A stretch of DNA of 64,000 bases from Candidatus Merdivivens pullicola (GTDB lineage Bacteria; Bacteroidota; Bacteroidia; Bacteroidales; UBA932). Each line of letters starts with the position of its first letter. The first letter of the stretch is position 1. Shown here piece after piece: positions 9,124 to 19,376 of the stretch. The stretch lies in assembly GCA_017694945.1 (NCBI GenBank), contig JADIMA010000040.1, positions 18,930 through 82,929 of the forward strand. Reading direction: 5' to 3'. Under the pieces are notes generated by a model that had not been told where the DNA came from, searched no databases, and saw nothing but the letters and a program-made list of their open reading frames with translations. A program made the translations under genes and the position numbers.

Positions 9124-11064
9124 CCATTCGTCCGGGGAGGCATCGCTCGGCATCCTCCAGTCTCCACGTGGAGAGAGGGCTACCGAACCCACTTTAGGTG
9201 AATCGGGCATGCAGTTGCGTTTGAACTGCTGGGTGAAGAACCTTCTGATGAAGGTGCGCAGCCATTTTTCAATGGTTTCGCTGTCGTATTTTCCGGAAAA
9301 TGCGTGAACAGCGGTGTAGAGGATTTTTTCAGGGGTCTCTCCGAGACGCATGAAGTGGTAAAGGAAGAAATCGTGCAGTTCGTAAGGCCCTATGATATCT
9401 TCGGTCTTCTGGCTTATTTCGCCTTTATCGCTTGCCGGAAGCAGTTCGGGGCTTATGGGAGTGTCGATGATGTCGTAAATGATTTTACGGGCTTCCTGTT
9501 GTTTTCCGGGGATGGCTATGGATGCCATTCTGTTGTCGGCAATCCATTTTACCAGATGTATGACCAGGGTCTTCGGTATGCTTCCGTTGATGTTGTACAT
9601 GGACATGTGGTCGCCGTTATATGTACACCATCCCAAGGCCGATTCGGACAAGTCTCCTGTTCCGATGACAATGCCTCCGGTAAGATTGGCGATGTCCATG
9701 ATGATCTGGGTCCTTTCCCGTGCCTGGGAGTTCTCGTATGCCGTGCCGCGATAGTCCTTTTCAAGTCCGATGTCGGAAAAATGCTGTTCTACGGCGGAGG
9801 CTATGGGTATTTCCCTGGAGGAGATTCCCAGTGCCGCCATGAGGTCTGTAGCGTTGTTCTTCGTCCTTCCTGTCGTTCCGGGGCCCGGCATCGTCACTCC
9901 GATGATGTCTTTTCTGTCTTTTCCGAGAAAATCGTATGTGAGTGCCGTAATGAGCAGCGCGAGCGTACTGTCGAGTCCGCCGGATATGCCTATTACGGAA
10001 GTACGCGATTTGATTTTGTCTATTCTTGTCGCAAGACCGCAGACCTGGATTCCGATTATTTCCTCCATGCGTCTGTCCATTTCTTTGCCCGAAGGTATGA
10101 AAGGATGCTGGTCGATATGCCTTGAGAGACTTTGAGGATAGGCCGGGATTCCGAGTTCGATTGTTTCGTACCCCTCCGTGAGCCTTGCGGTTACGCTGTC
10201 TTCCATATTGAATGACCCGGTTTTGCTCCGCATTGAAGATAGGAGTTCCAGGTCGGTGTCGGCGTAGGTTATGGTTCCATTTTTATTGAAACGTTCGCCC
10301 GTGGCGATGATTTTTCCGTTTTCGGCTATCACGGTGTCGCCTGCAAATACCAGGTCGGAGGTGGACTCCCCGAAACCTGCCGATGCATAAATGTAGGATG
10401 ATATGCAGCGTCCCGACTGCTGGGCAATCAGTTGCATCCTGTAATCGTGCTTGCCGGCAAGTTCGTTGCTTGCGGACGGGTTGGCGATGATGTCGGCGCC
10501 TGCCATGCATAAAATGGTCGAAGGCGGCAGGGGAGCCCACAGGTCTTCGCATATTTCCACGCCTATCGTGGCCTTGTCCAGACGGAAAAGGAATCCGGTG
10601 CCGAAGGGAATGCCTTCATTGCCGGCGTAAAATATCCTCTTGTTGGCGCTTAATCCTGCCGAGAACCATCTTTTTTCGTAGAATTCGCCATAATTCGGGA
10701 TGTTGGACTTCGGTACTATTCCGGCAATCTTTCCGTTGAATATTACGATTGCGCAATTGAACAGCCGGTCGCAATATTTTACAGGCGCCCCGACTATTAC
10801 GGCCGTTTTCATGCCGGATGTCGAGGCTGCTATTTCTGCTACTGACTTTTCCGCCGCGTCAAGCAGCCTTTTCTGATGGAACAGGTCTCCGCACGTGTAG
10901 CCTGTGACGGACAATTCGGGGAAAACCACAATGGCCGCATCGTTGGATGCTGCTTCATTGACGACGGCGATTATCCTTTCGGCATTTTTTCCGCAATTGC
11001 CGAGTTCAACCGCCGGGGCGGCAGCCGCCACCCTGATATAACCGTGTCCGCCTATGTTTTCCAT
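9118..11064 (-). CDS. nadE: Glutamine-dependent NAD+ synthetase
   Basis: This 648-residue enzyme makes NAD+ from deamido-NAD+, ATP and glutamine, the last step of NAD synthesis. The N-terminal nitrilase-type glutaminase carries the catalytic triad Glu50 (VFPELSVTGY), Lys119 (GIVPKSN) and Cys172 (GVEICEDLW). The C-terminal synthetase has the PP-loop SGGLDS at 362-367. Length matches the two-domain eukaryote/actinobacterial-like form rather than the short ammonia-dependent NadE. It lies 12 bases downstream of the PUR-like gene and is probably transcribed with it. Its 3' end overlaps the TPR gene by 6 bases. Confidence 0.96.
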   Translation of the reverse strand: MENIGGHGYIRVAAAAPAVELGNCGKNAERIIAVVNEAASNDAAIVVFPELSVTGYTCGDLFHQKRLLDAAEKSVAEIAASTSGMKTAVIVGAPVKYCDRLFNCAIVIFNGKIAGIVPKSNIPNYGEFYEKRWFSAGLSANKRIFYAGNEGIPFGTGFLFRLDKATIGVEICEDLWAPLPPSTILCMAGADIIANPSASNELAGKHDYRMQLIAQQSGRCISSYIYASAGFGESTSDLVFAGDTVIAENGKIIATGERFNKNGTITYADTDLELLSSMRSKTGSFNMEDSVTARLTEGYETIELGIPAYPQSLSRHIDQHPFIPSGKEMDRRMEEIIGIQVCGLATRIDKIKSRTSVIGISGGLDSTLALLITALTYDFLGKDRKDIIGVTMPGPGTTGRTKNNATDLMAALGISSREIPIASAVEQHFSDIGLEKDYRGTAYENSQARERTQIIMDIANLTGGIVIGTGDLSESALGWCTYNGDHMSMYNINGSIPKTLVIHLVKWIADNRMASIAIPGKQQEARKIIYDIIDTPISPELLPASDKGEISQKTEDIIGPYELHDFFLYHFMRLGETPEKILYTAVHAFSGKYDSETIEKWLRTFIRRFFTQQFKRNCMPDSPKVGSVALSPRGDWRMPSDASPDEWL

Positions 11065-11076
11065 TACGCAGAAGTG

Positions 11077-11418
11077 CTACAGTTCGTCGAAATCGACATT
11101 TGAAAAATCATTCCCCTGTTCTTCCTTGGTTTCCGGGGCGAGATTCCTGATATATTCTATCACTTCTTCCAGTCCCTGGGCGAATTTTTCAAAATCTTCC
11201 TTGTACAGGAAAATCTTGTGTTTGTCGTAAGTGGCCCTTCCTCCGAAGTCCATTTTCCGTTTGCTTTCGGTGATGGTGATGTAATAATCATTTCCTTTCG
11301 TGGCCTTGACATCAAAGAAATATGTGCGTTTTCCGGCCCTTATAGGTTTTGAAAAAACATCGTCGCTTCCACGTTCTGTCGCCGCAGTATTATCGGTCTC
11401 GTCAAAATACATTTTCAA
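11077..11418 (-). CDS. PUR-alpha-like DNA/RNA-binding protein (DUF3276 family)
   Basis: A 113-residue protein matching the Bacteroidota DUF3276 family, whose single PUR repeat fold resembles eukaryotic PUR-alpha and Borrelia BpuR. These bind single-stranded nucleic acid. Visible are FSKPIRAGKRTYFFDVKATKGNDYYITITESKRK and an acidic C-terminal tail (FSNVDFDEL). A second ATG at codon 3 (MYFDE) is an alternative start. It is the first gene of a likely two-gene unit with nadE. The specific target in this organism is unknown. Confidence 0.85.
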   Translation of the reverse strand: MKMYFDETDNTAATERGSDDVFSKPIRAGKRTYFFDVKATKGNDYYITITESKRKMDFGGRATYDKHKIFLYKEDFEKFAQGLEEVIEYIRNLAPETKEEQGNDFSNVDFDEL

Positions 11419-11469
11419 AAAAATTTATTAAATCTTCGCGAAGATAAATTATTTTCTTGATAAGAGTGC

Positions 11470-11477
11470 TATATTTG
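11470..11477 (+). promoter_or_regulatory. Promoter -7 box for nusB operon
   Basis: TATATTTG, an exact TAnnTTTG match, lies 20 bases before the nusB ATG. It probably drives nusB-yajC-ybbR-coaE. No good -33 TTTG at the right distance is seen. Confidence 0.65.
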
Positions 11478-11497
11478 CAAAAATTTATTGACAAGAA

Positions 11498-12457
11498 ATG
11501 CTAAACAGACGTATTTTGCGCGTTAAAGCCTTCAAAGTGTTGTATGGCAATGTATATTCGGGCTCGAAATCTATCGTCGCCGCAGAAAAGGAATTGCTCA
11601 TGTCGTGTGAGAAATGCAGGGATCTTTATCTGTTTATGCTTAATCTTTCAAGGGCATTGAGGGCGGCCGAAGGCGAGTCTCTTACATCGAGGAAGAACAA
11701 ACTGGTGCCTACCGAAGAAGACCTGAATCCGAATACGAAATTTTTCGACAACCGTTTTACCGAAATACTTGGAAACAACGTGGATTTCGTCAAGATCTGC
11801 GAAAAGAAAGGGCTTGTCTGGACGGAGTACGACTCTTTTGTGCGCCGTCTGCTGAAAACCGTGTCGGGGCGTGATTATTTCCGGGAATACATGGATTCCG
11901 AGGTCTGCTCGCTTGCCGAGGACTGCGACCTTTTCGTGAAGATTTATGAAAACGAGTTGGAGGACAATGAAGACTTGCAGCAGATTCTTGAAGACATGTC
12001 GGTGTATTGGATAGATGATCTGGGCTATGTCCTCGGGATGATTATCCGGACTCTGAAGTCTCTGAAGAAAGGTGAAACCTTTTCCGTTCCTCCCGTTTTC
12101 CAGGGCGTCGGCGGTGTCGATGAGGATGTCGAGGACGACAGGGCCTATGCCTTGAAACTGATTGATTATGCAATGGCCAATTACGACACTCTTTTCAGGC
12201 AGATTTCGGAAAGCACGAAAAACTGGGATTCAGACAGGCTGGTGTCCACCGACATAGTTCTGATCGTCACAGGTCTTTCAGAGGCCATCGCCTTTCCGAG
12301 CATCCCCGTAAAGGTGACGATTAACGAATATGTGGAGATATCCAAATATTACAGTACCTCCAACAGCCGCGTGTTTGTGAACGGCCTTCTGGACAGGCTT
12401 ATCCAGAAAGGGCTCGAGGATGGCACCATAGTGAAAAGCGGCAAGGGGCTTTTGTAA
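11498..12457 (+). CDS. nusB: NusB-family transcription antitermination protein, long form
   Basis: NusB binds boxA RNA with NusE (S10) in antitermination complexes, mainly on rRNA operons. The recognizable NusB fold is C-terminal (roughly residues 200-310: STDIVLIVTGLSEAIAFPSIPVKVTINEYVEISKYY, then SRVFVNGLLDRL). At 319 residues it is about twice the size of E. coli NusB; the extra N-terminal half is helical and typical of the Bacteroidota version. It heads an operon with yajC, a YbbR protein and coaE. Identity is good; RNA binding is inferred from family. Confidence 0.9.
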   Translation: MLNRRILRVKAFKVLYGNVYSGSKSIVAAEKELLMSCEKCRDLYLFMLNLSRALRAAEGESLTSRKNKLVPTEEDLNPNTKFFDNRFTEILGNNVDFVKICEKKGLVWTEYDSFVRRLLKTVSGRDYFREYMDSEVCSLAEDCDLFVKIYENELEDNEDLQQILEDMSVYWIDDLGYVLGMIIRTLKSLKKGETFSVPPVFQGVGGVDEDVEDDRAYALKLIDYAMANYDTLFRQISESTKNWDSDRLVSTDIVLIVTGLSEAIAFPSIPVKVTINEYVEISKYYSTSNSRVFVNGLLDRLIQKGLEDGTIVKSGKGLL

Positions 12458-12497
12458 ACGAAGAGCAATTGATTATTAACTTAATATTATTTTTAAA

Positions 12498-12809
12498 ATG
12501 AATTTTTTGACATTACTTCAGGCGTCATCCGGACAAAGCGGCAGCGGTTGGATGTCCATAGCCATGATCGTACTCATTTTCGTAGTGATGTATTTCTTCA
12601 TGATTCGTCCGCAGCAGAAAAAACAGAAGGAGCTCAACCAGTTCCGTGCTTCCTTGAAAAAAGGTGACAAGATTGTGACCGTGGGCGGCATCTATGGCGT
12701 GGTTTCAGAAGTCAGGGATGACAAACTGGTCGTGGAAATTGACTCTAACGTGAAAATCCTTGTGGACAAGTCGGCGGTCGTAAAGGATATGGCCGACACT
12801 CAGAGATAA
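12498..12809 (+). CDS. yajC: Preprotein translocase accessory subunit YajC
   Basis: A 103-residue single-pass inner-membrane protein associated with the SecDF-YidC part of the Sec translocon. It shows a short N-terminus, one membrane helix (about 16-36, IAMIVLIFVVMYFFMIRP), the hallmark RPQQKKQKE sequence and the GDKIVTVGGIYG / DKLVVEIDSNVKILVDKSAV cytoplasmic domain. It lies 40 bases after nusB and 10 before the YbbR gene, the usual order in Bacteroidota. Confidence 0.95.
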   Translation: MNFLTLLQASSGQSGSGWMSIAMIVLIFVVMYFFMIRPQQKKQKELNQFRASLKKGDKIVTVGGIYGVVSEVRDDKLVVEIDSNVKILVDKSAVVKDMADTQR

Positions 12810-12819
12810 TTGCAGGGAA

Positions 12820-13788
12820 ATGTTCAGGAATCTCATAAGAAGATTCAAAAATAGAGAGAGGAGGGATTGGCATGTATTGTTGTTGTCCCTCCTTTTGGCC
12901 TTTTTCGTGTGGCTGATTTATACTTTGTCCGGGGAATATTCGGCTTTTCTCGAATACGAACTTGTTGCACGTTCGGAAATCCCGGGCCATTCTGACAAGT
13001 CTTCTACTTCGGCCACCATGATTATAAGAGGGAAGGCGAACGGTTTCTATATAATTCGCCGCAGGATTTACAAGTCGGTGCCGATGGAGATTCAGGTGTC
13101 CCCTGAATTGTGGAAGAAATCGGAAACAGACGATGAACTGTATTATCTTACGGAAGACGCCTTGAGGGAACTCATGCCGTCGATAGGCCTGCAGAATATA
13201 GAACTCGAATATTTCGTGACGAGCCGTCTTGAATTCCGCTTCATGGAGGAGGAGTACAAAAAAGTCCCGGTTATACCCAATGTAATGGCTACTTTCCGTC
13301 CTCAGTACATGCAGACAGGGGATGTAAGGGTGGAGCCGGATTCCGTCCTGGTATATGGCGCGGCGGCTGATTTGTCAAGGGTGAACTATGTGAATACGGA
13401 GGCGGTTTATGCCGACAACCTCAATGCCGATGAGGACGGGGTCACTTCTCTGATATCTCCGAACGGCCTCAGACTGTCGGAAAAACTCGTGCATTATTCC
13501 ATTTCTGTTTCCAGATATGTCGAGATGAAGACCCAGGTGCAACTGTCGGTAGCCAATCTTCCGGCAGGGGAGAGGGCGCTTCTGCTCCCTTCGCGTGTTA
13601 CAGTCATTTATCGCGTACCGTTCCCTTATCAGAATCCGGATGATCTCGGTTTTTCTGCAGGCATAGACTATAACGATGTTTCGAGAATGAGCGGGATGGA
13701 GATGCCCGTAAGGCTTTTCAGTGCGCCGGAAGGTGTGCTTTCCTACAGATTCGAGCCGGCCACAGTTGATTTTATCGAACATGAATAG
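12820..13788 (+). CDS. YbbR-like domain membrane protein
   Basis: A 322-residue protein with one N-terminal membrane helix (about 22-38, LLLSLLLAFFVWLIY) and an extracytoplasmic part containing YbbR-type beta repeats. In Firmicutes, YbbR (CdaR) binds and regulates the diadenylate cyclase CdaA; whether the Bacteroidota version does so is not known to me. No cdaA is next to it. A possible link within the window is the 7TM-HD protein at 40104-42143, a family that degrades cyclic di-AMP. The last 8 bases overlap coaE. Confidence 0.82.
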   Translation: MFRNLIRRFKNRERRDWHVLLLSLLLAFFVWLIYTLSGEYSAFLEYELVARSEIPGHSDKSSTSATMIIRGKANGFYIIRRRIYKSVPMEIQVSPELWKKSETDDELYYLTEDALRELMPSIGLQNIELEYFVTSRLEFRFMEEEYKKVPVIPNVMATFRPQYMQTGDVRVEPDSVLVYGAAADLSRVNYVNTEAVYADNLNADEDGVTSLISPNGLRLSEKLVHYSISVSRYVEMKTQVQLSVANLPAGERALLLPSRVTVIYRVPFPYQNPDDLGFSAGIDYNDVSRMSGMEMPVRLFSAPEGVLSYRFEPATVDFIEHE

Positions 13789-14380
13789 CGGGTGCAGCGT
13801 GCTTGCCGTGACTGGCGGGATAGGAGCCGGGAAAAGTCACGTGTGCCGGATTTTTTCTTCAAGGCACGGTATTCCGGTATATGATTCGGATTCGCATGCC
13901 AAATCTTTGTACGATACTGATCCAGTCCTGTTGGACAAGGTCAGGATGATTGCCGGCAATGACATAATTTCCGGCGACGGGAAACTTCTGCGTTCCGTGC
14001 TTGCAGCAAAGATATTCAATGACGCTTCCATGCTTTCGCGTGTGGAGGCGGAGGTGTTTCCCGCCGTGATGCGGGATTTTTACAACTGGAAGGCCCGTGT
14101 GGAAGGCTCAGTGCGTTTTGTCATAATAGAGTCGGCCATCTTCCTTGCAAAGCCTATTCTTTATCCCATGGCGGATAAAGTGCTTTACGTTGACGCCCCT
14201 TTGGAATTGAGGATAGCGCGTGTAATGCGTCGCGACGGCGTCGCGCGTGATGCGGTATTCGAGCGGATTTCAAACCAGCCTCCGGTCGATCTGTCGAATG
14301 CTTCCTGGATTATTGATACTTCTCTCGGACAGGAAAGCATAGAAAAATCAGTCGAGGACATAGTGGCTTCCTTTTCATGA
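13781..14380 (+). CDS. coaE: Dephospho-CoA kinase
   Basis: Phosphorylates dephospho-CoA to coenzyme A, the final step of CoA synthesis. The 199-residue protein opens with the P-loop TGGIGAGKS, followed by YDSDSHAK and the FVIIESAIFLA / VDAPLELRIARVMRRDG blocks of the family. I use the ATG at 13781, which overlaps the ybbR stop by 8 bases; the frame is open further upstream but that adds residues before the P-loop not seen in the family. It is followed by a bidirectional terminator shared with nuoN. Confidence 0.94.
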   Translation: MNSGCSVLAVTGGIGAGKSHVCRIFSSRHGIPVYDSDSHAKSLYDTDPVLLDKVRMIAGNDIISGDGKLLRSVLAAKIFNDASMLSRVEAEVFPAVMRDFYNWKARVEGSVRFVIIESAIFLAKPILYPMADKVLYVDAPLELRIARVMRRDGVARDAVFERISNQPPVDLSNASWIIDTSLGQESIEKSVEDIVASFS

Positions 14381-14438
14381 AGAATAGCCGGATATGCCTT
14401 ATTCGGGACACGGCACGGCTATGGAAATATCGGGGTGA

Positions 14439-14453
14439 TTTTGCGGATAATCA
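14439..14453. repeat. Third copy of the ttttgcggataatca word
   Basis: The 15-base sequence is identical to 7025-7039 and matches 14 bases of the inverted copy at 6692-6705. Here it lies between coaE and the terminator hairpin and has no -7 box at promoter distance. It holds TGCGGATAA, one base from a DnaA box. Meaning unknown. Confidence 0.5.
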
Positions 14454-14455
14454 AT

Positions 14456-14500
14456 AAAAAAACACTGTTCCATGCGGAGCCGCCCGGAACAGTGTTTTTT
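14456..14500. terminator. Bidirectional intrinsic terminator between coaE and nuoN
   Basis: AACACTGTTCC (14461-14471) pairs with GGAACAGTGTT (14486-14496), with an A-run before and a T-run after. It can end coaE transcripts on the plus strand and nuoN transcripts on the minus strand. The stem word is nearly the same as in the terminator at 47773-47833. Confidence 0.88.
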
Positions 14501-14514
14501 ATGCGATGTCGTGG

Positions 14515-15954
14515 TTACATCCCGAATGAGAACATGTTGATGCAGTCATATACCGAACTTACTATACCAAGCGCAAGTACGCCGCAAAGGCAGATTGCCA
14601 GGCCGATTCGGGTGCTGCAATCGCTTTTGAACGCTGCTATCGGGCTGTCGTTCTTGTTAATGAACATTGCTTTCACAACAAGCAGGTAGTAGTAGAGTGA
14701 AATCACCGTGTTGATAAGGGCGATGAAGACAAGTACGTGGAAGCCCTGTTCGAATGCGGCTGCAAATATGAAGAATTTTGAGAAGAACCCGGCGAATGGA
14801 GGTATTCCGGCCAATGAGAACAATGCAAGCATCATGATGACTGCAAGTTTCGGGTTGGTCTTGTAGAGTCCGTTGTAGTCGTCCATTCCCACCTTTCCGC
14901 CGCTGTTCTGCTCTACCGTGCCGATTACTCCGAACGCGGCAAGATTTGCAGCAAGATATACAAGTACGTAGAATATGAGAGATGTCATGCCGATCGCACT
15001 GCCGCTTATTACGGCGAGCATGATGTATCCTGCCTGGGAAATGGATGAAAACGCAAGGAAGCGTTTAAGGTTTTTCTGCCGTATGGCGAAGAGGTTGGCT
15101 ACAGTGATACTGAGGACAATCACTATCCAAAGCATCAGTTGCCAGTCCTTGACCATCGGTGCGAATACCTTCATCAGCACCACCATCAGTGCGAAGGATG
15201 CTGCTCCTTTGGATATTACCGACAGGTATGATGTCACCGATGTAGGGGCTCCCTGGTATGTGTCGGCTGTCCAGAGATGGAAAGGCACAAGCGAAATCTT
15301 GAAGCCCAGGCCGGAGAAGAAGAACACCATTGCCATTATCTGGAGCGCGCTGCCGTCTATCTTTGAAACCATGTCGTCGAAATACAGGGTTCCGCATGTG
15401 CCGTAGAAAAACGATATGCCGAAGAGCATCAGTCCGCTTGCGAACAGTGCGCTTAGGATGTATTTGGCACCTGCTTCGGCCGAGTTGTTCTTGTACTTGT
15501 CAAAGGCTACAAGGCAGGCCATAGGTACCGACGCCAGTTCCATCCCTATGAAAAACATCAGGAAATGTCCTGCGCTTATCATGAAATACATGCCGAGGAG
15601 GGTGGACAGCGTAAGCACATAGAACTCCCCTCTCTTGAACTCGGTGTCTTCGCGCCTGAGCCAACTGTCAGCCTGTAGAAAGACAATCAGGGTTCCTGCG
15701 GCGAGTATGCCTTTTACTATGTTGAATATCGGCGTATATACGAACATGCCGCCGAAGATTTCACCTTCGCCGCTGTTGTACGGAACTATTGTGGCGGCAA
15801 CGAAAACAGCCATCAGCACGCACATCAGAGGATGGAAAAAGCGGCGTCCGCGTTTTCCGGCAATCAAATCATAAAGGAAAGCCAGTATTATGACCGCTAT
15901 TAGGGCGATTTCCGCATACATGTATGTGAATATCTGTGAAAGGTCTATATTCAT
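14515..15954 (-). CDS. nuoN: NADH:quinone oxidoreductase-type complex I subunit N
   Basis: An antiporter-like proton-pumping membrane subunit of complex I, 479 residues with about 14 membrane helices. The proton_antipo_M core is visible ([64 protein letters not shown]). It is the last gene of the nuo operon and starts one base after nuoM stops. A terminator lies just beyond its stop. Confidence 0.96.
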   Translation of the reverse strand: MNIDLSQIFTYMYAEIALIAVIILAFLYDLIAGKRGRRFFHPLMCVLMAVFVAATIVPYNSGEGEIFGGMFVYTPIFNIVKGILAAGTLIVFLQADSWLRREDTEFKRGEFYVLTLSTLLGMYFMISAGHFLMFFIGMELASVPMACLVAFDKYKNNSAEAGAKYILSALFASGLMLFGISFFYGTCGTLYFDDMVSKIDGSALQIMAMVFFFSGLGFKISLVPFHLWTADTYQGAPTSVTSYLSVISKGAASFALMVVLMKVFAPMVKDWQLMLWIVIVLSITVANLFAIRQKNLKRFLAFSSISQAGYIMLAVISGSAIGMTSLIFYVLVYLAANLAAFGVIGTVEQNSGGKVGMDDYNGLYKTNPKLAVIMMLALFSLAGIPPFAGFFSKFFIFAAAFEQGFHVLVFIALINTVISLYYYLLVVKAMFINKNDSPIAAFKSDCSTRIGLAICLCGVLALGIVSSVYDCINMFSFGM

Positions 15955-15955
15955 T

Positions 15956-17440
15956 TTAATTCAGGATATGAGAGATTATACTTGTTACGCTGCTGCTTAT
16001 CATGTCGTTCATCCAGATAGGGTAGAGGCCGAGGCCTGCAATGGCTATCACCAGAACCGTGACGGCTATCCTTTCGTCCCATGTGGCATCCTTGAGTTTG
16101 AGATGCTCTGGGTTGCTGCATGTGCCGTAAAGGATTTTGCCTACAAGACGGAGGATATAAACGGCTGTAATCACAATCAAGGTGCAGGCGATTATCGTCA
16201 CCACCCTGTGGAAAGTGTCATGGTTCATGAATGCTCCGTTGAAGATGGTCATTTCAGCAACGAAACCGCTGAAGCCAGGAAGTCCGAGGTTCGCAAGTCC
16301 GGCGATGACATAGCCGACTGAAAGGAACGGCATTATCTTCATTAGGCCGCTCAGTTCCCTTATGTCCCTTGTGTGTGTTCTGCCGTATATCATTCCGATG
16401 AGGGCGAAAAACAGCGCCGTCATCAGGCCGTGGCTGAGCATCTGAAGTACGGCTCCGGTTGCTGCCGTAGTGTTCATCATGAGTATCGCGAACAGTACAA
16501 GTCCGCAGTGGGATACCGACGAATAGGCGTTGATGTACTTGAGGTCGGTCTGCACGCATGCCGAAAACGCCCCATATACCACTGAAATCGTCGTAAGTAT
16601 GATGAATATCCAACTGAGTTGCTGTGAGGCTTCGGGAAGCAGATACATCGCTACGCGGAAGCATCCGTAGCCTCCGAGTTTCATCAACACTCCGGCGTGG
16701 AGCATCGAGACTGCCGTAGGCGCCGATGCGTGGCCGTCCGGACTCCATGTGTGGAACGGGAACAGGGCGCCGAGTACTCCGAAACCGATAAAGACGATCG
16801 GGAACCATATTCTCTGGAGAGAAAGCGGTATATTGTGCAACTGGGCTATTTCGTTAATGTTCATCGTGCTCGCACCCGAACCGAAATATATTCCGAGTAT
16901 GCTTATCAATATCAGTGCAGAACCTCCCATGAGCATCAGAGTCAGTTTCATTGCCGAATATTCTTTCTTGCCGCTTCCCCATACTCCGATGAGCAGGTAC
17001 ATCGGTATCAATGCGACTTCGTAGAACATGAACATCGTGAAGAGGTCGAGCGATATGAAAAATCCGAAAACGCCTACGCTGAGCAGGCAGAACCACATGA
17101 AAAACTCTTTTACCTGGGATTCCATGCGCCATGAGGCGAATGTGCCGGTGAACACTATGATGGTTGAAAGCAGTATCATTGCCACCGATATGCCGTCCAC
17201 GCCGACCGAATAGTGTATGTTGAGCGGTTCGTACCACATCATGCTGTCCGTGAACAGCATTTCCGCCGTCTGCCCGTCGGCCCTCATCCCGAGATAGGCG
17301 AAAACCAGATATACGGCAAGAGCCAGCAATATGGACGAACCGGCTACCATGACCGTGCGTATCTGCTTGAGATTTTTAGATATCCACAATCCGAGCATCA
17401 TCAACAGGGGGATTGCCGGAAAAAGTGACAAAATATTCAT
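15956..17440 (-). CDS. nuoM: Complex I subunit M (proton-pumping membrane subunit)
   Basis: A 494-residue antiporter-like subunit of the complex I membrane arm. Family blocks include [14 protein letters not shown] (the Glu on the fifth membrane helix is conserved in these subunits), [34 protein letters not shown] and [14 protein letters not shown]. It lies between nuoL (22 bases) and nuoN (1 base). Confidence 0.96.
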   Translation of the reverse strand: MNILSLFPAIPLLMMLGLWISKNLKQIRTVMVAGSSILLALAVYLVFAYLGMRADGQTAEMLFTDSMMWYEPLNIHYSVGVDGISVAMILLSTIIVFTGTFASWRMESQVKEFFMWFCLLSVGVFGFFISLDLFTMFMFYEVALIPMYLLIGVWGSGKKEYSAMKLTLMLMGGSALILISILGIYFGSGASTMNINEIAQLHNIPLSLQRIWFPIVFIGFGVLGALFPFHTWSPDGHASAPTAVSMLHAGVLMKLGGYGCFRVAMYLLPEASQQLSWIFIILTTISVVYGAFSACVQTDLKYINAYSSVSHCGLVLFAILMMNTTAATGAVLQMLSHGLMTALFFALIGMIYGRTHTRDIRELSGLMKIMPFLSVGYVIAGLANLGLPGFSGFVAEMTIFNGAFMNHDTFHRVVTIIACTLIVITAVYILRLVGKILYGTCSNPEHLKLKDATWDERIAVTVLVIAIAGLGLYPIWMNDMISSSVTSIISHILN

Positions 17441-17462
17441 AGTCCAATGTCAGTTTTATCAG

Positions 17463-19352
17463 TTAAAATAATAACAGGATGACCGTAAGTCCGAGTGCTC
17501 CGCCCAGGAACCAGATCGTATATTTCTGGATGTTTCCGCTCTGCATCTGGCGTATGGCCCGGGATGCGGACTCTGTTCCTTTGCCCAGCAGGTTCATGAA
17601 GCCGTCAACGACATGCCTGTCGAACCAGGCGATAGGGGTTGAGATGCAGGCGAAGATAATCCTGTGGGTTATGAACTGGTATATCTCGTCTATGTAGAAC
17701 CTGTTGTATGCGGCCTTGTGGAGTCCGCTGAAATGCGAGGCAAGGCCGTCCGCGACCTTCCTGTCTTCTCTCAGGTACATCCATGTGGCAAGTGCTATTC
17801 CGATGACGGCGACGCAGAGGCTGATGCCGGCCACTGTCCAGTCGATGTGGATATGATAGGCCTGGCCGCTGCTGCTGATGAATTCCCCGAAAGGTATCCA
17901 GCCGGCCACCAAGGTGACTGCTGCAAGGAATATCAGCGGTATGGTCATGGAGAACGGCGCTTCGTGAGGCCTGTGCTCTGCATGCAGTTCCTTGTTCTCC
18001 TTTCCCCAGAATATGCTGTAATAAAGCCTGAACATGTAAAATGCGGTAAGACCTGCAATGAATGTCATCAGCGCACCCATCCACGGGCTGAATTGGAAGC
18101 AGGCGGCAAGTATCTCGTCTTTGGAGAAGAAGCCGCTCAGCGGCCATATCCCGGCGATTGCAAGGCATGCTATCAGGAAGGTGACATGAGTTACGGGCAT
18201 GTATTTCCTCAGGCCTCCCATGGCCGACATTTCGTTGGAATGCACGGCGTGGATGATGCAGCCTGCACCGAGGAAGAGCAGGGCCTTGAACATTGCATGT
18301 GTGAAAAGATGGAACATGGAAGCCATGTATCCGAGCCCGCCTTCATGAGGGTCTGCCGATGTGCAGACTCCCAGTGCGACTATCATGAAACCTATCTGGG
18401 AAATGGTACTGAAGGCCAGCACCCTTTTTATGTCGCTTTGGACACAGGCTACGATGGCTGCATACAAGGCTGTGAATGCGCCTACATACGCTGTAATGTG
18501 CAGGACATCGGGTGCGTATCCTATGAACAGAGGGAACATCCTTGCAACCAGATAGACTCCTGCAACAACCATTGTTGCTGCGTGGATGAGTGCCGAAACC
18601 GGCGTAGGGCCTTCCATTGCGTCAGGCAGCCAGATATGCAGCGGGAACATGGCGCTCTTTCCGGCGCCTCCGATGAACATCAGGCCGAGAGCGAGGGGAA
18701 GCATGGTTTTGGCAATGCCGTATGCTTCCGTGTCGGCTGTGAATGAGAATGTGCCTGTATAATATCCGAAAATCAGTATTCCTATCAGGAAGCCGAGGTC
18801 TGCGAACCTTGTTACGATGAAGGCTTTCTTCGAAGCGGCTATCGCTTCTTTCTTTGTATAGTAGAAGCCTATCAGCAGGTAGGAACTGACACCGACGAGT
18901 TCCCAGAATATGTACATCTGGAATATGTTGGTTGCGACAACGAGGCCCAGCATGCTCATAGTGAACAGGGAAAGGAATGCGTAGTATCTTTGGAATCCGC
19001 GCTCTCCTTTCATGTAGCCGAACGAATATATGTGAACCATCAATGAGACTGTGGAAATGACAATCAGCATCATCACAGATATAGGGTCGAGCATGAAGCC
19101 TATGTCTATGTGGAGGCTTTCAGTAAAAGGCAGCCAGACGGTGTTCCATGCAATCTCTGTCGGGAATACCCCCGATGCGTCACGCCCTGCGCCGAAATAC
19201 GATACGGCAGTCCAGTAACTGAGTGCCGCAACCGCTGCCGTTACAATCGTACCGATCCACCCGGCGACGGAAGGTTTGAGTTTGGTCCCGAGCAGGCCGA
19301 TGAGGATGAAGCTCAGAAACGGAAGTAAAAGTATCAGAATCGTATATTCCAT
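17463..19352 (-). CDS. nuoL: Complex I subunit L (distal proton-pumping subunit)
   Basis: The largest membrane subunit, 629 residues, with the lateral helix expected at the C-terminus. Conserved blocks are IFWELVGVSSYLLIGFYY, FPLHIWLPDAMEGPTPVSALIHAATMVVAGVYL and LAFSTISQIGFM. The C-terminal 120 residues include an amphipathic stretch and a final membrane helix (WFLGGALGLTVILLLF). Normal length and context. Confidence 0.96.
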   Translation of the reverse strand: MEYTILILLLPFLSFILIGLLGTKLKPSVAGWIGTIVTAAVAALSYWTAVSYFGAGRDASGVFPTEIAWNTVWLPFTESLHIDIGFMLDPISVMMLIVISTVSLMVHIYSFGYMKGERGFQRYYAFLSLFTMSMLGLVVATNIFQMYIFWELVGVSSYLLIGFYYTKKEAIAASKKAFIVTRFADLGFLIGILIFGYYTGTFSFTADTEAYGIAKTMLPLALGLMFIGGAGKSAMFPLHIWLPDAMEGPTPVSALIHAATMVVAGVYLVARMFPLFIGYAPDVLHITAYVGAFTALYAAIVACVQSDIKRVLAFSTISQIGFMIVALGVCTSADPHEGGLGYMASMFHLFTHAMFKALLFLGAGCIIHAVHSNEMSAMGGLRKYMPVTHVTFLIACLAIAGIWPLSGFFSKDEILAACFQFSPWMGALMTFIAGLTAFYMFRLYYSIFWGKENKELHAEHRPHEAPFSMTIPLIFLAAVTLVAGWIPFGEFISSSGQAYHIHIDWTVAGISLCVAVIGIALATWMYLREDRKVADGLASHFSGLHKAAYNRFYIDEIYQFITHRIIFACISTPIAWFDRHVVDGFMNLLGKGTESASRAIRQMQSGNIQKYTIWFLGGALGLTVILLLF

Positions 19353-19376
19353 AATATCGTTTTTCCTTTGTTGACG

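Noticed and set aside
17664..18746. A 360-codon plus-strand frame opposite nuoL
   Set aside because: Composition (many Cys, His, Tyr) is typical of a reverse-complement shadow of a membrane protein; no promoter or start context.
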